From assembly GCA_964517075.1 (NCBI GenBank), contig CAZFAT010000134.1:1-7579 (forward strand): a stretch of DNA of 7,579 nt. Reading direction: 5' to 3'. Shown in pieces: positions 1-7,320 of the stretch (the first letter of the stretch is position 1; every line of letters starts with the position of its first letter). The notes below the pieces were generated by a model. It was not told the DNA's origin, searched no databases, and worked only from the letters and a program-made list of their open reading frames with translations. Both the position numbers and the translations under genes were made by a program. This DNA is from CAZFAT01 sp964517075. Lineage in GTDB: Bacteria > Acidobacteriota > Vicinamibacteria > Vicinamibacterales > SCN-69-37.

Positions 1-317
1 TGGATCTCGAGGATGTTGATGAACACCTCGCGGCCGGTGGACTTCTGCAGCTCCTGGCGCAGCCGATCGACCTCCGTGCCCTTGCGGCCGATGATGATGC
101 CGGGCCGGGACGTATGGATGTCGATCTTGAGCTTGTTGGCGGCCCGCTCGATGTCGATGCGGGCCACGCCCGCGTGCGCGAACCGCGCGCGCAGATCGGT
201 GCGCAGCTTGAGATCCTCGTGCAGCAGCTTCGCGTAGTCGCGATCGGCGTACCACCGGGATCGCCACGTCTTGTTGAAGCCGAGCCGGAACCCGTACGGG
301 TGAACCTTCTGTCCCAT
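1..317 (-). CDS. rpsC: 30S ribosomal protein uS3 (N-terminal part, cut by window edge)
   Basis: uS3 sits on the head of the small subunit near the mRNA entry channel. Only the first 105 residues are present; the gene continues past position 1. The start MGQKVHPYGFRLG is the classic uS3 N-terminus. A type-2 KH domain follows, and its GxxG loop is visible as GRKG at residues 77-80 within RPGIIIGRKG. The ATG lies 9 nt after the rplV stop and is preceded by GAGG at 5-nt spacing, so it is probably translationally linked to rplV. In the S10 operon rpsC is normally followed by rplP and rpmC, which would lie beyond the window. Identity is secure; nothing odd is seen in the visible part. Confidence 0.97.
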   Translation of the reverse strand, partial: MGQKVHPYGFRLGFNKTWRSRWYADRDYAKLLHEDLKLRTDLRARFAHAGVARIDIERAANKLKIDIHTSRPGIIIGRKGTEVDRLRQELQKSTGREVFINILEI

Positions 318-326
318 GGAATCCTC

Positions 327-761
327 TTAGCCGCGGGCGCGGGCCGAGCCGCCGCCAGCCGGAGCGCTCGCCCCGCGACGCCGGCGCGGCGCCGCCGACG
401 CCGTCGAAGCCGACGCGCGCGGACGCTCGGCCACCTCCACCGTGAGATGCGCCATCCGCTTCACGACCCGGAAGGCGCGTCCCATCGGCGCCGGCCGGAC
501 CCGCTTCATGCTCGGCCCCTGGTTGGCCCAGCAGCCGGCCACGAACAGGCGATCGACGTCGCCGCTGAACCCGTCCTGCTGCTGCAGGTTCGCGACGGCC
601 GATCGGAGCACCTTTTCGATGTCGCGGGCGATCAGCTTGCGCGAGAACCGCAGCGTGGCCAGGGCGTGCGCGACCTCCTGGCCGCGAATCTGATCGAGCA
701 CGAGCCCGGCCTTCTGCGCCGACGTGCGGATGTAGCGCGCGGTCGCGTGCCCCACCGCCAT
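327..761 (-). CDS. rplV: 50S ribosomal protein uL22
   Basis: uL22 binds 23S rRNA and its long beta-hairpin lines the peptide exit tunnel. The 144-residue product begins MAVGHATARYIRTSAQKAG. The tunnel hairpin region is recognisable at about residues 78-110 (ANQGPSMKRVRPAPMGRAF). I chose the ATG at 761 rather than the GTG one codon earlier because GGAGG lies 6 nt before the ATG but only 3 nt before the GTG. The ATG overlaps the rpsS stop by one base (TGATG), implying coupled translation. The usual protein is about 110 residues. Here about 30 extra C-terminal residues, rich in Ala, Arg, Ser and Gly (including RRRR at 126-129), form a probably disordered basic tail. Confidence 0.97.
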   Translation of the reverse strand: MAVGHATARYIRTSAQKAGLVLDQIRGQEVAHALATLRFSRKLIARDIEKVLRSAVANLQQQDGFSGDVDRLFVAGCWANQGPSMKRVRPAPMGRAFRVVKRMAHLTVEVAERPRASASTASAAPRRRRGASAPAGGGSARARG

Positions 762-1087
762 CACGCGCCTCCCTTGGGCGCGGCCGGCGACGCGGCCGAA
801 ACCGCCGCCATCTGCGCGGCCTTCTCCGCTTTCGTCGTATGCCCGCGGAAGAACCGCGTCGGCGCGAACTCACCCAGCTTGTGTCCCACCATGTTCTCGG
901 TGATGTACACGGGGATGAACTTCTTGCCGTTGTGCACCGCGATCGTGTGGCCCACCATCTCGGGCACGACGGTCGACCGCCGCGACCAGGTCTTGATGAC
1001 CCGCCGCTCGCTCTCCCGGTTCATCGCCTCCACCTTCTCGAGCAGGTGAACGTCGATGAAGGGACCCTTCTTGAGTGATCTGCCCAT
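761..1087 (-). CDS. rpsS: 30S ribosomal protein uS19
   Basis: uS19 sits in the 30S head, pairs with uS13 and contributes to bridges with the 50S subunit. The 108-residue product starts MGRSLKKGPFIDVHLLEKVE and contains the family core IKTWSRRSTVVPEMVGHTIA, GKKFIPVYITENMVGHKLGEF and PTRFFRGHT. These leave no doubt about identity. The start at 1087 is fixed by the conserved MGRSLKKGP; the frame stays open further upstream only by chance inside rplB. The ribosome-binding site is modest (GAGAG). The family is usually about 92 residues, so the last 15 or so (Ala-rich, ending PAAPKGGA) are an extra tail. The gene lies 26 nt after rplB and overlaps rplV by one base. Confidence 0.97.
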   Translation of the reverse strand: MGRSLKKGPFIDVHLLEKVEAMNRESERRVIKTWSRRSTVVPEMVGHTIAVHNGKKFIPVYITENMVGHKLGEFAPTRFFRGHTTKAEKAAQMAAVSAASPAAPKGGA

Positions 1088-1113
1088 ATGTCTCTCGAAA
1101 CCGTCAATCGTCC

Positions 1114-1938
1114 TTACTTCTGCCGGCGCGTCACGATGAACCGGTCGCTGCGCTTGTTGCGTCGCGTCTTGTAGCCCTTCGTCGGCGTGCCCCACGGCGT
1201 CACGGGGTGCCGACCGCCCGACGTCTTGCCTTCCCCGCCGCCCAGCGGGTGATCGACGGGGTTCATGGCGACACCGCGCACGTGCGGACGCTTGCCCAGC
1301 CAGCGATTCCGCCCCGCCTTGCCGATGGAGCGGTTCTCGTGGTCGATGTTGCCGACCTGTCCGACCGTCGCCAGGCACTCGAGGCTGATCAGCCGGATCT
1401 CGCCGGAGGGCATCTTGACCGAGGCGTGGAGGCCTTCCTTGGCGACGAGCTGCACGGCCGATCCCGCCGATCGGGCGATCTGTCCACCCTTGCCCCGCTT
1501 CAGCTCGACGTTGTGAATCATCGTGCCGAGGGGGATGTTCTTGAGCGGCAGGCAGTTGCCGGGCAGGATGTCCACGGTCGATCCCGACACCACGGCGTCG
1601 CCCACCTTCACGCCCATCGGATGCAGGATGTAGCGCTTCTCGCCGTCGGCATAGGTCACGAGCGCGATGCGCGCGGACCGGTTCGGGTCGTACTCGACGG
1701 TGGACACACGGCCGGGCACGTCGAACTTGTCCCGGCGGAAATCGATGATCCGGTACGCACGCTTGTGGCCGCCGCCGCGCCACCAGGACGTCAGGTGCCC
1801 GCGATTGTTCCGACCGCCCGATCGCTCGAGCGACTCGGTCAGCGGCCGGTACGGCTTGCTGACCGTGATCTCCTCGAACGTCTGGACGCTCTGGAAGCGG
1901 CGGCCGGGCGAGGTCGGCTTGTAGTTGCGAATGGGCAT
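1114..1938 (-). CDS. rplB: 50S ribosomal protein uL2
   Basis: uL2 is one of the largest 50S proteins; it supports the peptidyl-transferase centre and subunit association. The 274-residue length is normal. Visible family signatures are KPTSPGRR at 7-14, SGGRNNRG at 40-47, EYDPNRSARIALV at 82-94, GKGGQIARSAG at 149-159 and the C-terminal MNPVDHPLGGGEG at 225-237. The histidine equivalent to E. coli His229 (mature numbering), implicated in peptidyl-transferase activity, is present at 230 in the DHP motif. The second histidine of the common DHPH form is Leu, a substitution I recall from other phyla. AGGAG precedes the ATG by 5 nt, and the gene starts 8 nt after the rplW stop. Confidence 0.98.
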   Translation of the reverse strand: MPIRNYKPTSPGRRFQSVQTFEEITVSKPYRPLTESLERSGGRNNRGHLTSWWRGGGHKRAYRIIDFRRDKFDVPGRVSTVEYDPNRSARIALVTYADGEKRYILHPMGVKVGDAVVSGSTVDILPGNCLPLKNIPLGTMIHNVELKRGKGGQIARSAGSAVQLVAKEGLHASVKMPSGEIRLISLECLATVGQVGNIDHENRSIGKAGRNRWLGKRPHVRGVAMNPVDHPLGGGEGKTSGGRHPVTPWGTPTKGYKTRRNKRSDRFIVTRRQK

Positions 1939-1946
1939 ACGTGCTC

Positions 1947-2237
1947 CTAGTTCCCCTCGAACAGTTCCGGCACCTTTTCGCCCTCGCGGAGCCGGACCCA
2001 GGCCTTCTTCCAGTCCGACCGCTGGCCGGAGAACCGCCCCTGGCGCTTGATCTTGCCGTGCATGATCTCGGTGCGCACCGACTGGACCTTCGCGCCAAAC
2101 AGCGCCTGCACGGCACGCTTGACGTCCACTTTGGTCGCGCCCATGGCCACTTCGAACGCGACGACCGGCGACACCTCGCGCGCCATCGTCGTCTTCTCGG
2201 TCACGAGCGGCCGGCGGATGACGTCGGCCAGCTTCAT
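1947..2237 (-). CDS. rplW: 50S ribosomal protein uL23
   Basis: uL23 lies at the tunnel exit, where it docks trigger factor and the signal recognition particle. The 96-residue product starts MKLADVIRRPLVTEKTT, with the hallmark RPLVTEK at 9-15. The core follows as VDVKRAVQALFGAKVQSVRT, and then the basic segment GKIKRQGRFSGQRSDWKKAWVRL. Length is normal. The ATG at 2237 overlaps the rplD stop (ATGA), and a strong AGGAGG lies 7 nt upstream inside the end of rplD. Coupled translation of uL4 and uL23 is therefore likely. The reading frame stays open upstream of 2237, but that stretch is an out-of-frame shadow of rplD. Confidence 0.97.
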   Translation of the reverse strand: MKLADVIRRPLVTEKTTMAREVSPVVAFEVAMGATKVDVKRAVQALFGAKVQSVRTEIMHGKIKRQGRFSGQRSDWKKAWVRLREGEKVPELFEGN

Positions 2238-2854
2238 CCCAGCACCTCCTGCAACCGCTCGACCGCCGCCCGCGTCGCGATGAGGCGCGACGTGTTCATC
2301 ACGTCGCGCGCGGTCAGCCGCCCGCTCGCCACGGCGGTCACGCCGGCAATGTTGCGGACCGACAAACGAAACGGCTCGTCGAGCGCGACATCGACCACGA
2401 GCGTCTTGCCGCGGGCGCCGAGACGCCGCAGCACCTCGGCCGCCGGCTTCGTCTTGATGCCGTCCGCCCGCAACGCCTCGACGATCACCACCGCGCCCTC
2501 GCGAAGCTTCGTCTGGAGCGCCTGACGCAACGCCCCGCGCTCGACCTTCCGCGGCAGCTGGTAGTCGTAGCTCCGTGGCTGCGGCCCGAAGACCGTGCCG
2601 CCATGCCGCCAGAGCGGGGTCCGCGTCGACCCCACCTGGGGGCGGCCGGTCCCCTTCTGCCGGTACGGCTTCTTGCCGGATCCGCTCACGAGCGCCCGGT
2701 TCTTGGTCTTGTGCGTGCCGCGGCGCTCGGAGGCGTTCTGCCGCACGACCGACTCCCAGATGAGGTCGGTTCTCGCCGGCCCCACGAACACGTCGTCCTT
2801 CAGGTCGATCGACCCGACCTTTTCGTTCTGTGTGTTGACCACATCGAGGATCAT
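2234..2854 (-). CDS. rplD: 50S ribosomal protein uL4
   Basis: uL4 binds 23S rRNA; its extended loop forms part of the exit-tunnel constriction with uL22. In E. coli it also represses the S10 operon. The 206-residue length is normal. The tunnel loop is clear at about residues 44-95 (RRGTHKTKNRALVSGSGKKP, then RQKGTGRPQVGS and GGTVFGPQPRSYDYQLPRK). The globular part continues to a LVVDVA strand and the C-terminal ERLQEVLG. The ATG at 2854 follows the rplC stop by 34 nt, and only a weak GAGCGAG lies ahead of it. An E. coli-like target for feedback is not obvious, because rpsJ has no leader of its own here. Confidence 0.97.
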   Translation of the reverse strand: MILDVVNTQNEKVGSIDLKDDVFVGPARTDLIWESVVRQNASERRGTHKTKNRALVSGSGKKPYRQKGTGRPQVGSTRTPLWRHGGTVFGPQPRSYDYQLPRKVERGALRQALQTKLREGAVVIVEALRADGIKTKPAAEVLRRLGARGKTLVVDVALDEPFRLSVRNIAGVTAVASGRLTARDVMNTSRLIATRAAVERLQEVLG

Positions 2855-2888
2855 GATGGCGCTCGCTCACACCGCGCGGTCCGCACGG

Positions 2889-3566
2889 CTACTTCCGGCC
2901 CTTCTTCTTCTCGACCTGCGGCTGCGGATCCGGCTTGCGGGCCACGGCCCGCCGCACGATCACGACGCCGCCCGGCGCGCCGGGCACTGCGCCGCACAGG
3001 ACGAGCAGGTGGTTGTCCTGGTCCACGCCCACGACCTTCAGGTTGCGGGTGGTGACCCGATCGCCGCCCATGCGTCCCGCCGCGCGCATGCCTTTGACGA
3101 CGCGCGAGGGAAACGAGGATGCGCCGATCGATCCCGGCGCCCGATGGAACATCGATCCATGGGTGGCCGCGCCGCCCGCGAAGTGGTGGCGTTTCATGAC
3201 GCCCTGGAACCCGCGCCCGCGGCTCGTGGCGATCACGTCCACGCGATCGCCCTTGGCGAACATCGTCGCGAGCACCTGATCGCCGGCCTTGAGGGCATCG
3301 CCGCCCGGGGCGACGCCCACCTCGCGCCGGATCCGCGTGGGCGGCACGGCGGCCCGCTTGAAGTGGCCGGCCGTCGGTTTGTTCGCCCGGGCCGGCGTCG
3401 GATCCACCAGGCCGAGCTGCACGGCCTCATAGCCATCGGCCGCGACGGTCTTGGCCTGCACGACGACGCACGGCCCGGCCTGGATGACGGTGGCCGGCAC
3501 CACCGTGCCGTCGGTCTCGAAGACCTGCGTCATGCCGACTTTGCGTCCGAGAATGCCTGTGATCAT
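2889..3566 (-). CDS. rplC: 50S ribosomal protein uL3
   Basis: uL3 is an early 50S assembly protein whose central extension reaches towards the peptidyl-transferase centre. The 225-residue product opens with MITGILGRKVGMTQVFETDG. The central extension is at about residues 115-165, including SRGRGFQGVMKRHHF, GGAATHGSMFHRAPGSIG and GMRAAGRMGG. Residues aligning with E. coli QNQ148-150 are Ala-Ser-Ser, so the PrmB-methylated Gln150 is absent. The tail is basic (ending EKKKGRK). The start is placed at 3566 because it matches the family N-terminus and lies 2 nt after the rpsJ stop; upstream sequence in this frame is a shadow of rpsJ. The nearest AAGGA is 12 nt away, so initiation probably relies on coupling. 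Confidence 0.97.
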   Translation of the reverse strand: MITGILGRKVGMTQVFETDGTVVPATVIQAGPCVVVQAKTVAADGYEAVQLGLVDPTPARANKPTAGHFKRAAVPPTRIRREVGVAPGGDALKAGDQVLATMFAKGDRVDVIATSRGRGFQGVMKRHHFAGGAATHGSMFHRAPGSIGASSFPSRVVKGMRAAGRMGGDRVTTRNLKVVGVDQDNHLLVLCGAVPGAPGGVVIVRRAVARKPDPQPQVEKKKGRK

Positions 3567-3568
3567 GG

Positions 3569-3904
<336 letters not shown>

Positions 3905-3918
3905 CTGGACTCCCTGGC

Positions 3919-6024
<2,106 letters not shown>

Positions 6025-6042
6025 AGGAGTCGATACTGGTGC

Positions 6043-6084
6043 TGACGTCTGACGTCTAACTTCTGGCTTCCAACGTCGAACTTC
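6043..6084 (-). repeat. Six degenerate heptanucleotide repeats between rpsG and fusA
   Basis: Read on the minus strand, 42 nt divide without gaps into GAAGTTC, GACGTTG, GAAGCCA, GAAGTTA, GACGTCA, GACGTCA, a consensus near GA(A/C)GTTA. They occupy most of the 71-nt gap between the rpsG stop and the fusA start. In RNA, GACGUU of unit 2 can pair with GACGUC of unit 5 or 6, giving a 6-bp stem. I recall similar 7-nt arrays from intergenic regions of some Acidobacteriota and related genomes, but have no function to assign. Confidence 0.8.
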
Positions 6085-6095
6085 GCGGAGCGTGT

Positions 6096-6569
6096 CTACC
6101 ACCGATAGTGGGCGAAGGCCTTGTTGGCTTCCGCCATGCGATGGGTGTCTTCGCGCTTCTTGACGGCGCCCCCGCGCAGGTTCGCGGCATCGAGAAACTC
6201 GTTCGCCAGCTTCTCCTGCATCGTCTTGCCGTCGGCGCGCTCCTCGGCGAACCCGGCCACCCAGCGGATCGCGAGCGACAGCCGCCGGTTCGGATTGACC
6301 TCGATCGGCACCTGATAGTTCGAGCCGCCGACGCGCCGCGACTTCACTTCCAGACTCGGCTTCACGTTGTCGATGGCCTTCTTGAACACCTTCAGCGGAT
6401 CGTCGGCCGACTTCTCCTTCACGATGTTCAGCGCGCCGTACATGATCCGCTCGGCGGTGGATCGCTTGCCGCCGCGCATGATGGTGCTGATGAACTTCGT
6501 GACCAGCGGGCTGTTGTAGATCGGATCCGCCGGCACTTCCCGCTTGGCAATCTCTCGACGTCGCGGCAT
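6096..6569 (-). CDS. rpsG: 30S ribosomal protein uS7
   Basis: uS7 organises the 30S head and lies beside the E-site tRNA; in E. coli it also represses the str operon. The 157-residue product begins MPRRREIAKREVPADPIYNS. It carries KFISTIMRGGKRSTAERIMY, the beta-hairpin segment RRVGGSNYQVPIEV, LAIRWV and the terminal FAHYRW. Length is normal for a bacterial uS7. The ATG at 6569 lies 4 nt after the rpsL stop with only a weak AGG ahead of it, so coupling to rpsL is likely. In E. coli the S7-binding repressor site sits in a roughly 100-nt rpsL-rpsG gap; here there is no such gap. The only sizeable space is after this gene. Confidence 0.98.
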   Translation of the reverse strand: MPRRREIAKREVPADPIYNSPLVTKFISTIMRGGKRSTAERIMYGALNIVKEKSADDPLKVFKKAIDNVKPSLEVKSRRVGGSNYQVPIEVNPNRRLSLAIRWVAGFAEERADGKTMQEKLANEFLDAANLRGGAVKKREDTHRMAEANKAFAHYRW

Positions 6570-6573
6570 ACGC

Positions 6574-6951
6574 CTAGGCCTTCTTGGGCCGCTTGGCCCC
6601 GTATTTCGACCGCCCCTGCATCCGGCCCGCCACCCCGACGGCGTCCAGCGTGCCCCGCACGACGTGGTAGCGCACCCCCGGCAGATCCTTCACGCGCCCG
6701 CCGCGGATGAGGACGAGCGAGTGCTCCTGAAGGTTGTGGCCGACCCCCGGAATGTAGGTCGTCACCTCGATGCCGTTGGTCAACCGGACCCGGGCCACCT
6801 TCCGGAGCGCAGAGTTCGGCTTCTTCGGGGTCTGCGTGAACACCCGGACGCACACCCCGCGCTTCTGCGGGCTGCTCTGCAGGGCGGGGCTCTTCGTCTT
6901 GCTGAGCACCCGCTCCCGTCCCCTGCGCACCAACTGGCTGATCGTCGGCAT
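6574..6951 (-). CDS. rpsL: 30S ribosomal protein uS12
   Basis: uS12 lies at the decoding centre and is the main protein site of streptomycin resistance. The 125-residue product contains SPQKRGVCVRVFTQTPKKPN, LRKVARVRLTNG, GHNLQEHSLVLIRGGRVKDL and the end SKYGAKRPKKA. The residues mutated in resistant strains elsewhere are wild type here: Lys43, Lys88 and Pro91 (counting Met). Asp89, the residue methylthiolated by RimO in E. coli, is present. The start at 6951 matches the family start MPTISQLVR. The frame runs open for 34 more codons upstream, but that stretch is non-conserved and rich in hairpins. Only a weak GGGTGA lies about 11 nt ahead. This is the first gene of the fused str-S10 operon. 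Confidence 0.98.
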   Translation of the reverse strand: MPTISQLVRRGRERVLSKTKSPALQSSPQKRGVCVRVFTQTPKKPNSALRKVARVRLTNGIEVTTYIPGVGHNLQEHSLVLIRGGRVKDLPGVRYHVVRGTLDAVGVAGRMQGRSKYGAKRPKKA

Positions 6952-6980
6952 GGTTGCTGTTGTCACCCACTGCCCGCGCA

Positions 6981-7017
6981 GGCGGCCACACGCCGCCATG
7001 CCCGAAGGAAGCGGCAT
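6981..7017 (-). other. Two adjacent stem-loops just upstream of rpsL
   Basis: In minus-strand RNA, AUGCC pairs with GGCAU (7017-7013 with 7002-6998, 10-nt loop). It is followed directly by GGCGGC-GUGUG-GCCGCC (6997-6981), a perfect 6-bp GC stem. The second stem ends 29 nt before the rpsL start, close enough to affect initiation. GC-rich sequence forms such stems by chance, so function is unproven. Confidence 0.45.
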
Positions 7018-7073
7018 CCACGTCCGCTCACCAACGACAGACCGCCACGCCACGGGCGGCGCACAGTCAGCGC

Positions 7074-7106
7074 CCCTGGCCTGAGAGCCGAAGCTCGGCG
7101 CCAGGG
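7074..7106 (-). other. Leader stem-loop with cUUCGg tetraloop
   Basis: In minus-strand RNA the outer arms CCCUGGC and GCCAGGG pair over 7 bp. Inside them, GAGC-UUCG-GCUC forms a 4-bp helix closed by the very stable UUCG tetraloop. A competing hairpin, AGGG-GAUAGU-CCCU (7103-7116), uses the same CCCU, so the two folds exclude each other. Confidence 0.5.
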
Positions 7107-7185
7107 ACTATCCCCTATTGCTGTTCAGTCAGCGTGGCAACCCGGGGAGCGACGCCATCAGCGGCGCGCCAGTTGCTCGGAAACA

Positions 7186-7210
7186 CCAGGAAGCGGAACG
7201 CTTCTGCTGG
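7186..7210 (-). other. Stem-loop near the predicted 5' end of the rpsL leader
   Basis: In minus-strand RNA, CCAG-CA-GAAGCG-UUC-CGCUUC-CUGG folds into a 10-bp stem with a 2-nt bulge and a 3-nt loop. It would begin only a few nucleotides after a start site served by P2, so it may cap and stabilise the transcript. The following GUGUUUCC is too poor in U for a convincing intrinsic terminator. Confidence 0.5.
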
Positions 7211-7219
7211 ACGCGGGCC

Positions 7220-7246
7220 TAGATAAGGGTGTCCTAGGACCGTCAA
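7220..7246 (-). promoter_or_regulatory. Candidate sigma-70-type promoter P2 with palindrome in the spacer
   Basis: On the minus strand TTGACG (7246-7241) is followed after 15 nt by TATCTA (7225-7220). The spacing is short by 1-2 nt and the -10 box is weak. The spacer contains the perfect 10-bp palindrome GTCCTAGGAC (7231-7240), which is placed where a regulator could act. Confidence 0.33.
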
Positions 7247-7298
7247 GAACCTTGCGAGGGTAGCACGGGACAAAATCGTGGGTCAAGGTTGACGGTCC
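7237..7298. repeat. Inverted repeat around the promoter region
   Basis: The left arm GGACCGTCAAGAACCTT (7237-7253) and right arm AAGGTTGACGGTCC (7285-7298) are inverted copies apart from a 3-nt insertion (GAA) in the left arm. That gives 10 plus 4 matched bases with a 31-nt centre. The left arm covers the P2 -35 box. The right arm touches the P1 -35 box. It could be a DNA-level operator or a hairpin in a transcript reading through from the upstream gene. Confidence 0.6.
7257..7286 (-). promoter_or_regulatory. Candidate sigma-70-type promoter P1 for the str-S10 operon
   Basis: On the minus strand TTGACC (7286-7281) and TACCCT (7262-7257) are separated by 18 nt. The -35 box matches 5 of 6 consensus bases. 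The -10 box keeps the key T1, A2 and T6. It lies about 300 nt before the rpsL start. This is pattern-based only. Confidence 0.4.
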
Positions 7299-7311
7299 CA
7301 GGGGTCCCAGG
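7294..7311. repeat. Tandem 9-bp repeat GGTCCCAGG x2
   Basis: Two perfect adjacent copies of GGTCCCAGG are followed by GGGTGCCCCC, which runs into the stop codon of the upstream gene. It is too short to call an element. It may be simple-sequence expansion or part of a weak downstream hairpin of that gene. Confidence 0.6.
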
Positions 7312-7320
7312 GGGTGCCCC

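Larger units (their letters stand above)
6952..7320 (-). promoter_or_regulatory. Intergenic region: promoters and structured leader of the rpsL operon
   Basis: These 369 nt lie between the upstream partial gene and rpsL and hold no convincing gene. The upstream half (7219-7320) contains two candidate minus-strand promoters, a palindrome, an inverted repeat and a short tandem repeat. The rpsL-proximal 260 nt would be an untranslated leader with at least five potential stem-loops. A leader of this length before a major ribosomal operon suggests feedback or attenuation control, but no known r-protein motif is recognised. No intrinsic terminator with a clear U-tract is visible for the upstream gene. 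Confidence 0.6.

Noticed and set aside
1088..2116. In-frame extension upstream of rpsS that would give a 451-residue fusion protein
   Set aside because: The extension is an out-of-frame shadow of rplB and rplW; uS19 has its conserved start at 1087.
6025..6102. 26-codon extension of fusA from a GTG overlapping the rpsG stop
   Set aside because: It would translate the heptad array ahead of the conserved MARQVPL start, and no suitable ribosome-binding site is seen before the GTG.
6952..7053. 34-codon in-frame extension of rpsL from a GTG at 7053
   Set aside because: Not part of the uS12 family; overlaps the stem-loops; the conserved MPTISQLVR start is at 6951. No good ribosome-binding site for the GTG.
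7112..7140. TTGCCA-17 nt-TAGGGG as a third promoter on the minus strand
   Set aside because: The -10 box is poor and the location falls in the structured leader; not strong enough to list.
7129..7158. Nine-codon mini-ORF (MASLPGLPR) in the rpsL leader
   Set aside because: No Shine-Dalgarno, no regulatory codon run, and such short frames are expected by chance in 260 nt.
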